A stretch of DNA of 48,266 nucleotides from the NCBI GenBank assembly GCA_017481595.1, contig JAFUOY010000031.1:1-48266 (forward strand), read 5' to 3'. The DNA comes from Clostridia bacterium (GTDB lineage Bacteria > Bacillota > Clostridia > Oscillospirales > CAG-272). Below the pieces are notes generated by a model. The model ran no database searches, was not told where the DNA came from, and saw nothing but the letters and a program-made list of their open reading frames with translations. The number at the start of each line of letters is the position of its first letter. Position 1 is the stretch's first letter. Shown here in pieces: positions 1 through 6,383 of this stretch. The position numbers and the translations under genes are program-made.

Positions 1-190
1 CTTCTGTTTCTGCTCTATTACTTTTGTTTTGAGTTTTTTTCTCTAAAAGAATTTTCTTAAGAGTTCCGTCTTTGTACATTAGTTCTCTTAACTAATTTTT
101 TCTTTTCATTGTTCAATTTTCAAGGATCTTTTACACTCGCTCTCGCTGAGTGCCTTGCTATTATATCAAATACTTTTTGCTTTGTCAATA
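1..190 (-). promoter_or_regulatory. rRNA-operon-type promoter and leader, transcribing off the left edge
   Basis: Read on the minus strand there is a perfect promoter: TTGACA (188-183), a 17-base spacer, and TATAAT (165-160) preceded by TGA. It is followed by a short hairpin (CACTC/GAGTG arms around 134-152) and then CCTTGAAAATTGAACAATG (about 123-105). That string resembles the boxA/pre-rRNA leader placed before 16S or 23S genes in Firmicutes (ending in CTTGAAAA plus an AACTGAACAA-like stretch). A further hairpin (CTCTTAAGAA/TTCTTTTAGAG) lies at about 40-65, and no open frame exists on this strand. I infer an rRNA operon just left of position 1. The rRNA gene itself is not in the window, so this rests on promoter quality and leader resemblance. 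Confidence 0.5.
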
Positions 191-288
191 CCTTTTTTGA
201 AATTTTTTCAACTTTTTTTAAAAATATTTTTCCTACTTATTTATTATATAACAATTTATGTTTTTATATTATCGAAATCAGTTTTTTA

Positions 289-343
289 TTGATTTTATCC
301 CTCCCGTATGATAAAATAAAATCGTAAATACTAATTAAAGGAG
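289..343 (+). promoter_or_regulatory. Promoter and ribosome-binding site of the GH63-like gene
   Basis: TTGATT (289-294), 17 bases, then TAAAAT (312-317) directly preceded by TGA, an extended -10. AAAGGAG (337-343) stands 7 bases before the ATG at 351. Divergent from the rRNA-type promoter at 160-188. Confidence 0.6.
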
Positions 344-350
344 AATTATT

Positions 351-1982
351 ATGTATTCATTTGACAGACTTCATTACAGTATCAGAGGCTCATACCACGT
401 ATGGGATGCCAAAAATAAAGAAACCTTGAAAATGGCGTCAATTCACGGACACGGTATGGATGTTTTTAACGGTATGATGAGCATTAGCTACGGCAAGGGC
501 GCAAAATTTTCATTTACTCCCCGCGAGGTAACCATCAAATATGAGGGCGGCGAGCAGAATCTTACTCTTTTCGGTACTGACGGTACATATATTAAAGGTA
601 AGGGCAAGGGCATACTTGTTGAATTTGCAAAGAAGGAAACGAAGTTTGACTATCAGATAATACAGAACGGCATTATCGAGGTTTGTGACTTTAATAATAA
701 CTGCAGCGTATTCTTTGTTCCCGTTAAGGGCAGACTTGAGCTTGAAAAGGAGCGTATCCCCGGCAAGATCAGAGCCGAGTACACAAACGTACGCGCATTC
801 CCCGATGCAAACGGCGAGTACGCCTTCGCTATTGAAACCAGCTATCTTAACAAGGGCGCGGTTATGGCTCAGGGTATGACCTACGAATACTACGCAGACC
901 TTAACGAAAAGGATTATATGACTTGGGAAAAGAAATTCAACTGCAAGAACAAATATGAAAGAGAGTGCGCTTATATTCTGTGGGCAAACACGATTTCTGC
1001 AAGCGGTAACTTCTATACCGACGCCATCGTAATGAGTAAGGCGGGTATGAGTAACGTATGGAGCTGGGACAACGCCTTCAACGCTCTTGGTATGGCAGAC
1101 ATAGACTACCGTATCGCAATGGATCAGTTTATGATAATGTACAAGCACATTAACCGTGTGGGCAGAGTTCCCGACGCTATTTCCGAGGACCATAAGGTAT
1201 GGAACTTCGTTAAGCCTCCCGTACAGGGCTGGATGTACAAGCAGATGATGAAGAGAAATCCCGAATTTGCTACTCCCCACGCTCTTGACGAGGTTTACTT
1301 CGATATGAAGCGCAATACGGACTGGTGGCTCAACCTCCGCGGCAAGGTTCCTTCATATTATCACGGTAACGACTCGGGTCAGGACAACTCCACCTGCTAC
1401 GATAAGAGCGAGCATATTGAAACAGGCGAGCTTATTGCATTCCTTGCAGTACAGTGTCAGTTCCTTTCCGAGGCGGCTGAGGTGCTTAATTTCCATACGG
1501 ACAAAAAGACCTACGCAAGACTTGCTAAGGAGCTTGCAAAGAAGGCGGTTAAGGATTATTGGGACGGCGAAAGACTTTTCGTTCGCCTTGCTGAAACAAA
1601 CGAGCCCTATTACTGCAACGCGCTTATGCCCCTTCGTGTAATCGTTCTTGAGGATATGCTTCCCAAGGAGATCCAGGAATATATCATTAAGCAGATCACA
1701 GAGCATCACCTTTGCAAGGGTGGTATTGCAAGCGAGGCCCTTGACAGTCCTATGTTCGTTGAGGACGGATATTGGAGAGGCGCTGTTTGGGCTCCCGACG
1801 TTGTAATGTTTGTTTACGCGCTCCGCAATCTTGGTTACACCGAGCTTGCAAACACTATTGCAGAAAACTATAAGAGCTCCGTATGTAAATACGGCTTTAG
1901 CGAAAATACAAGCGCAATAACAGGTAAGCAGCTTCGCGCCAAGGGTTATGCTTGGGCAGCTAATGCATATCAAGTGCTTTAA
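351..1982 (+). CDS. GH63/MGH1-like glycoside hydrolase (inverting alpha-glycosidase family)
   Basis: 543-residue cytoplasmic protein without signal peptide. The N-terminal part (about 1-190) looks like a beta-rich domain. The C-terminal part (about 200-543) is an alpha/alpha-toroid of the GH63/GH37/MGH1 type. Visible family motifs are WSWDNAF (237-243), GRVPDAIS (271-278), GNDSGQDNST (339-348), where Asp345 is the candidate general acid, and FSENTSAITG (516-525), where Glu518 is the candidate general base; GYWRGAVW precedes it. Known members act on trehalose, mannosylglycerate or glucosyl-oligosaccharides; the substrate cannot be read here. It heads an operon with two uncharacterised genes, the next starting 30 bases downstream. 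Alternative: a trehalase-like or amylo-1,6-glucosidase-like enzyme of the same fold. Confidence 0.8.
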   Translation: MYSFDRLHYSIRGSYHVWDAKNKETLKMASIHGHGMDVFNGMMSISYGKGAKFSFTPREVTIKYEGGEQNLTLFGTDGTYIKGKGKGILVEFAKKETKFDYQIIQNGIIEVCDFNNNCSVFFVPVKGRLELEKERIPGKIRAEYTNVRAFPDANGEYAFAIETSYLNKGAVMAQGMTYEYYADLNEKDYMTWEKKFNCKNKYERECAYILWANTISASGNFYTDAIVMSKAGMSNVWSWDNAFNALGMADIDYRIAMDQFMIMYKHINRVGRVPDAISEDHKVWNFVKPPVQGWMYKQMMKRNPEFATPHALDEVYFDMKRNTDWWLNLRGKVPSYYHGNDSGQDNSTCYDKSEHIETGELIAFLAVQCQFLSEAAEVLNFHTDKKTYARLAKELAKKAVKDYWDGERLFVRLAETNEPYYCNALMPLRVIVLEDMLPKEIQEYIIKQITEHHLCKGGIASEALDSPMFVEDGYWRGAVWAPDVVMFVYALRNLGYTELANTIAENYKSSVCKYGFSENTSAITGKQLRAKGYAWAANAYQVL

Positions 1983-2012
1983 TAAATTAAACGCAATAAG
2001 GAGGATCATATA

Positions 2013-3407
2013 ATGTCAAATACAATAAAGCCATTTGATGCCTCAATACGTAACAATGAAACCCTTGAAAATGCGTTGGACCGTTTCAACAGTGAAAAAG
2101 GCAAGGATGGTATGCCCGCACAATTTTCATTTAACGGTAATAAGACCACAAGCGATCCGAGCAACGTCTGCCACGAGCTTGACGTTTATCGCCGCGCTAT
2201 GAAGGCGGTAGATGATTCCGTAGATACAGCAAACAGCAGTATAAAATCTACAAGCGAGCTTCAGGAAAAGAAAAGAGAGCTTGACAAAAAAAGAAACGTA
2301 TACTCAAGCGGCACCAAAGAATACAATGAAATTGCAAAAAGACAAACCGATATTATGATAAACAAATCCGTATCGAAAAAGCTACTTCCAATTTCTATTC
2401 CGCTTATATTACTAACCATTGCTTCATTTTTTCCTCCCGCATTTAAGGTTGTTCCTTTGGCAATAGATCGCGGCGGATATTTCTTATATTTCATCGTTAT
2501 GTTAATTTTGCATTTTTTGATAGCGGGTGCAATTATAGTATTTTCCATTTCAATGGACGAAAGCTCCGCGTTTGAAGAAAAGCTGAAAAAAGATAAAGCA
2601 AAAGAGGAAGGCAAAGACGAAAATAAAGAAAACTCGGGGAACGAGCAAAATAAAACAACCTCTTCCACAGACACAACAGATACGGATTTTCTTATAGGCG
2701 CCGTTGTAATGATAGGTATACCCGGATTTATTTACTACGGTTGTAACCTTATGTTCTTCGGCTCATCTGTATTCTGGTATTCAATGCTTCCCTTGGGAGT
2801 ATTCTCTGTTTCCGCTATTATAATCCTTGCTCTTAAATACGCGTTTAAAAAAGCTATCAGATCAAAGCGTGACATTTTTATGAATTACCAGTTGAAGGCA
2901 AAAGCTATGGTTAATAAGGCTGTTGAGGACTACAAAAAGATCTATGATTCAGAATATTTCGTTTTGACAGCATCAATTGACACAGAGAAAGAAAAAGAAC
3001 GCATATCCACTGCAAACATAATTGCAATCCGTAATGCCCTTGATGCAGTTGGAACTTTACCCGATTATTATCAGAACACGAATATTCTGAATACAGTTAT
3101 CGGGCTTGCACAGAGATATAATTGCGCTACTCTAAATGACGCGTTAATACTTTACGAAAGAGATAGAGCAAGTCGTCTTAAAACCCAATATGAATCTTAT
3201 AGCCAAGGTGCAAATGATCTTTGGTCAAGCGCAGACAGATACAAAAAGCAAAATTACACTTACGATTCTTTAACCGAATATAACCGTAATGTAAAAGCAG
3301 GAAACCTGAAGAGCCAATACGAGGCGTACTGTTACGAATACGAAAGATTGCAAGAGGAACTCGAGAGCCTTGCAAGAGCAAAGGGCATTGACCCTAACAG
3401 GCTTTGA
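2013..3407 (+). CDS. Uncharacterised four-helix membrane protein with coiled-coil ends
   Basis: Not recognised. It starts at an ATG preceded by AAGGAGG (1998-2004), 30 bases after the glycosidase, so the two are probably cotranscribed. The 464-residue protein has a hydrophilic N-terminal region with a predicted coil (about 55-118), two membrane segments (124-144 and 156-180), a Lys/Glu/Asn-rich low-complexity loop (183-224), two more membrane segments (226-249 and 253-277), and a long helical C-terminal region (280-464). That last region contains two related stretches, LKTQYESY and LKSQYEAY, roughly 50 residues apart. There is no signal peptide and no catalytic motif. The following small helical protein may be a partner. 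A scaffold-like role is only a guess. Confidence 0.75.
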   Translation: MSNTIKPFDASIRNNETLENALDRFNSEKGKDGMPAQFSFNGNKTTSDPSNVCHELDVYRRAMKAVDDSVDTANSSIKSTSELQEKKRELDKKRNVYSSGTKEYNEIAKRQTDIMINKSVSKKLLPISIPLILLTIASFFPPAFKVVPLAIDRGGYFLYFIVMLILHFLIAGAIIVFSISMDESSAFEEKLKKDKAKEEGKDENKENSGNEQNKTTSSTDTTDTDFLIGAVVMIGIPGFIYYGCNLMFFGSSVFWYSMLPLGVFSVSAIIILALKYAFKKAIRSKRDIFMNYQLKAKAMVNKAVEDYKKIYDSEYFVLTASIDTEKEKERISTANIIAIRNALDAVGTLPDYYQNTNILNTVIGLAQRYNCATLNDALILYERDRASRLKTQYESYSQGANDLWSSADRYKKQNYTYDSLTEYNRNVKAGNLKSQYEAYCYEYERLQEELESLARAKGIDPNRL

Positions 3408-3427
3408 TTTACGGGAGGAAAGATAAG

Positions 3428-3826
3428 ATGAACGAACAGTTACATAATGCGATTATGCTTCTCCACGCGCTTAGAAAAAACGACACTTCTGATGTAAATA
3501 AATACAGAAAGCTTACAGGAATACAGGAAAAAGACTATAAAAAACTTGCGGCTATTCTTCGCTTTTGGCAAATAGGAATGGCAAATTCTTACGAGGAAGC
3601 TCTTGCACTTTATAAAGAGGATATAAAAAGAACAAAGCAGCTTGATAAGGCAGGCGAGGATTTTTATCTTGATATGAAGATCACACAATGGAGTAAGGAC
3701 AGCGTTGACGCTCAAAACGCGGCTCGTGACAGAGAGGTTTACGGCTTCTACGATGATGAAGCCGCTAAAATGAAAGCAAAATGCGACGTCCTAAGAGAAA
3801 AGATAAAAAAGCTTCGAGGTTATTAA
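3428..3826 (+). CDS. Small helical protein of unknown function
   Basis: Not recognised. The open frame extends up to a TTG at 3404, but GGGAGG (3413-3418) sits 9 bases before the ATG at 3428, so I start there (132 residues). The gap to the preceding stop codon is 20 bases, indicating the third gene of the operon. The protein is soluble, rich in Lys, Asp and Ala, apparently all helical, with no Cys pairs or Walker motifs and a basic C-terminus. It is followed 24 bases later by a strong bidirectional terminator. It could act with the coiled-coil membrane protein encoded immediately upstream. Confidence 0.7.
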   Translation: MNEQLHNAIMLLHALRKNDTSDVNKYRKLTGIQEKDYKKLAAILRFWQIGMANSYEEALALYKEDIKRTKQLDKAGEDFYLDMKITQWSKDSVDAQNAARDREVYGFYDDEAAKMKAKCDVLREKIKKLRGY

Positions 3827-3845
3827 GTATTTTAACCTTATAAAA

Positions 3846-3906
3846 AAATCACAAACAGCTCGGTCTGTCCCATCTCGGACGGACCGAGTTGTTTGTATTA
3901 TTTTTC
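3846..3906. terminator. Bidirectional intrinsic terminator
   Basis: A 20-bp stem (3851-3870 with 3877-3896; two G-U pairs as RNA) closes the loop CATCTC. A T-rich tail follows on the plus strand (TTATTTTTC) and seven T residues on the minus strand. It ends the glycosidase operon. Its minus-strand tail suggests a gene once ended here from the other side. Confidence 0.85.
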
Positions 3907-4139
3907 GTTATCATCTTTTTCTAAGTCCTTAATCTTTTTACGTAAAATCCGCAGTTGCACATAAAAGCAACCATCAAAAAAGCGAAGATATTTTTAAAGT
4001 AAATATTAAACTCGATTCAAATATTACCAATTATAATTTTGAATTACTTCTCCATAATAATATCAGAGCAAAAGCGAAGCTTGTAAAAAGTTCTGTTGAC
4101 TGGGCGATTTACGAGAATCGCCCATGCTCGATAATATAG
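3898..4139. pseudogene. Possible decayed coding sequence in the 338-base gap before the SASP gene
   Basis: There is no intact gene. On the minus strand a frame without a start reads a lysine/glutamate-rich tail ending LRKKIKDLEKDDNEK and stops at 3898, exactly against the terminator. A neighbouring frame just upstream reads a hydrophobic stretch (FAFLMVAFMC), as if a small single-pass membrane protein had been frameshifted. On the plus strand a frame open from 3933 to a TAG at 4137-4139 also lacks a start. GGGCGATT/AATCGCCC (4102-4123) forms a hairpin. The two readings compete and neither is proven. Confidence 0.25.
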
Positions 4140-4164
4140 ATACTACGAATAGGAGTTTATTCTA

Positions 4165-4365
4165 ATGGCAAGTAATAAGATTACTGTTCCTGAAGCTAAG
4201 GCGGCTCTTGATAAGTTCAAGATGCAGGCTGCAAGCGAGGTAGGCGTAACACTTAATCAGAACGGCTATAACGGTGACCTCACATCCAAGCAGGCAGGTT
4301 CTATCGGCGGTCAGATGGTTAAGAAGATGATCGAGTCCTACGAAAATTCCATTAAAAATTCTTAA
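4165..4365 (+). CDS. Alpha/beta-type small acid-soluble spore protein (SASP)
   Basis: 66 residues matching the SASP alpha/beta family over its whole length: VPEAKAALDKFKMQAASEVGV near the N-terminus and the conserved clostridial half GYNGDLTSKQAGSIGGQMVKKMIE. These proteins coat and protect spore DNA and are degraded at germination by the protease GPR. AGGAG (4151-4155) precedes the ATG by 9 bases. It is a single gene with its own terminator; family knowledge predicts forespore (sigma-G) expression, but I could not find a convincing sigma-G promoter. Odd point: the GPR site normally has Glu at the position held by Gln21 here. Confidence 0.93.
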   Translation: MASNKITVPEAKAALDKFKMQAASEVGVTLNQNGYNGDLTSKQAGSIGGQMVKKMIESYENSIKNS

Positions 4366-4372
4366 GGGAATA

Positions 4373-4409
4373 AAAAAGGCAGGTTACCGAATGGTAGCCT
4401 GTCTTTTTC
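4373..4409 (+). terminator. Terminator of the SASP gene
   Basis: GGCAGGTTACC (4378-4388), loop GAAT, GGTAGCCTGTC (4393-4403), then TTTTT. An A run precedes it. Confidence 0.85.
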
Positions 4410-4424
4410 GTTTCACCAAGGGCT

Positions 4425-4613
4425 AGCGAAATGAGTGCAGAAGGCGTGAATGCGTACACGTCGGCGTACTGGTGTACGGTAGAGTAGCAGTCGCGCCTAA
4501 AAAACAGACACATAAAAAGAAGAGATTTTGCCTCTAAAGGTAAAATCTCAACTTTAAATATTATGGTATATATAAATAAATTAACGTTTAGGTATAAAAC
4601 GTGTCTGTTTTTG
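4425..4613 (+). repeat. 189-bp structured repeat, copy 1 (inverted relative to 13548-13736)
   Basis: Nearly identical over its first about 100 bases to the reverse complement of 13548-13736, and the same length. It has two structural parts. The first is an imperfect palindrome with arms AGGCGTGAATGC and GCAGTCGCGCCT, with GTACAC/GTGTAC inside. The second is an outer stem AAAAACAGACAC / GTGTCTGTTTTT enclosing an inner hairpin GAGATTTTGCCT / AGGTAAAATCTC and an AT-rich stretch. It contains no gene. It fills the gap between the convergent SASP and GH2 genes, where its U-rich 3' end could also terminate transcription. Confidence 0.85.
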
Positions 4614-4635
4614 ATCTGTGCTTATTACAGCAGCC

Positions 4636-6351
4636 CTATGCTTTTTCATACTGTGTGATCGCTTTTATTTTTTTCATATCAAACTTAGGCACTCTTTCGT
4701 AGGTGTAGAGTCCGTTTACCTCCTGCTCTACGTCATAAAGCTGAGTATAGCAGAAACCGCAGATATAGGGGCTGTCCACAAGGGCCTTTGTAAGGTATTC
4801 GTATCTTGCAAGGAATTCCTCCTCGGTCTTGGGTCCGTCACCGTAGCCCCAACCGCCAACACCGTCTATATCCCAACGGATACCGCCGTATTCGCTAAGG
4901 TAGAGCGCCATATCCTTAAAGTCCTTGGATTTCTGATATCTTGCAACCCATTCGTGAGCTTTATCGTATTCCTCACACATTTCGTCCTTTGTGGGAGCAA
5001 GGTAAATTTTTTCAAATTCTTCCTTGGTCTGGATATAATCGTGAAGGTCGTAGATATCGGACACAACCTGATAGTTACCGCTTGTGCCAACGCAGGGACG
5101 GGTGGAGTCCATATTCTTAGTTGTATAGTAGAGGGCGCGGATAAAGTCATCATTCTGATGCCTGTAATCACAGTCCCAAGTTTCGTTCAAGGGGCACCAG
5201 CCAATGATAGATGGGTGATTGAAATCTCTGTTAATTTCTCTCTGCCATTCAAGCATAAAGGGAACAAGCTGCTCCATATTTGAACAATCTACGCCCCAGT
5301 TACCCGTTTCACCGAATACAAGGTAGCCAAGCTTATCACAGTGGTAAAGGAATCTCTTTTCGAACACCTTCTGATGGAGTCTTGCACCGTTGAAGCCTGC
5401 GTCAAGGGAGAGATAAATATCCTTTACAAGCTCTTCCTCGGTTTCCGCAGTGTAGATACCCTTTTTATAGAAGCCCTGATCAAGAACTGTACGGAGATAG
5501 AGGGGCTTGCCGTTCAAGAGGTAATTCTGCTTATCAAAGGCGGTGGTACGGATACCGAAATAGCTCTTTACCTTATCATTTCCGTAGGTAAGCTCCACGT
5601 CATAAAGTCTGCCGCAGCCTGCCTCCCAAAGATAGATCTCGTCAAGGGCAACGGTTACGCGGTTAACACCCTCTGTAAGGGAAATATCCACACGTCCCTC
5701 GGTTTTTCCCTCGTATGAACAAACAACGGAGAGCTTTTCATTTCCCTTTACACAGATTTCCATCTGTACGTTTTTCTGCTCCTTAGAGGTATAATATTTT
5801 ACGTATTCAATACGGCTCTTCTCTACGTATTCAAGCCAAACCGTCTGCCAGATACCCGTTGTTCTCGTGTAATCACAGCCCATAGAATAGTAATTCTTGC
5901 TCTGCTTACCCGATGCCTTTCCCTTGGGGTGTCCGTCAATTGCGCACACGGTTACGATATTTTCCTCCCCGCGCTTAACGTAAGGTGTAATATCAATATC
6001 AAATCCAACGTAGCCGCCGATATTGTGATATACCTGCTTACCGTTTATGTAAACGTAGCTTTCGTAATCAACCGCGCCGAAATGAAGAATTACGTCAAGT
6101 CCGTTATCCTCAATATCAAGCTTTTTAAGATACCATACGCAGTTAAGAAAATCTACGTCGCCTATACCCGAAAGAACGCTTTCGGGGCAGAAGGGTACTG
6201 TAATTTCGGAATCAAGAGACGTTCTTTCATAGAATTTTCTGTCTCTGCCGCTGACACCGCGGTCTATTTCAAATTCCCATTTTCCGTTTAAGTTTATCCA
6301 ATTTTCTCTTTCAAATTGAGGATTAGGATGCTCCGGTCTTGGAATGTTCAT
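4636..6351 (-). CDS. GH2 beta-glycosidase (beta-galactosidase/beta-glucuronidase type)
   Basis: 571-residue cytoplasmic enzyme with the usual GH2 order: sugar-binding jelly-roll (about 1-180), immunoglobulin-like domain (about 180-275), TIM barrel (about 275-571). Glu390 in CPLNETWD is the expected acid/base and Glu487 in LYLSEYGG the expected nucleophile. It hydrolyses a terminal beta-linked sugar; specificity is not readable. It is shorter than LacZ (about 1020) and close to GusA-like enzymes. GGAGAA stands shortly before the ATG. The gene begins 32 bases after pcrA with no visible terminator between, so it may be read from the mrnC promoter. The 3' end faces the structured repeat. Confidence 0.88.
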   Translation of the reverse strand: MNIPRPEHPNPQFERENWINLNGKWEFEIDRGVSGRDRKFYERTSLDSEITVPFCPESVLSGIGDVDFLNCVWYLKKLDIEDNGLDVILHFGAVDYESYVYINGKQVYHNIGGYVGFDIDITPYVKRGEENIVTVCAIDGHPKGKASGKQSKNYYSMGCDYTRTTGIWQTVWLEYVEKSRIEYVKYYTSKEQKNVQMEICVKGNEKLSVVCSYEGKTEGRVDISLTEGVNRVTVALDEIYLWEAGCGRLYDVELTYGNDKVKSYFGIRTTAFDKQNYLLNGKPLYLRTVLDQGFYKKGIYTAETEEELVKDIYLSLDAGFNGARLHQKVFEKRFLYHCDKLGYLVFGETGNWGVDCSNMEQLVPFMLEWQREINRDFNHPSIIGWCPLNETWDCDYRHQNDDFIRALYYTTKNMDSTRPCVGTSGNYQVVSDIYDLHDYIQTKEEFEKIYLAPTKDEMCEEYDKAHEWVARYQKSKDFKDMALYLSEYGGIRWDIDGVGGWGYGDGPKTEEEFLARYEYLTKALVDSPYICGFCYTQLYDVEQEVNGLYTYERVPKFDMKKIKAITQYEKA

Positions 6352-6383
6352 AATTATTCTCCTTTAAAATTTTTAGATTTATA

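Noticed and set aside
109-327. Plus-strand 72-codon frame of mostly Phe, Ile and Leu
   Set aside because: It lies in AT-rich promoter sequence, lacks a ribosome-binding site, and is better explained as the rRNA-type leader on the other strand.
510-2009. Long antisense frames opposite the GH63-like gene
   Set aside because: They are shadows of a well-supported gene with strong codon bias; no ribosome-binding sites or recognisable motifs.
4095-4136. Vegetative promoter for the SASP gene (TTGACT ... GATAAT)
   Set aside because: Spacing is about 28 bases and a hairpin fills the spacer; not a credible sigma-A promoter.
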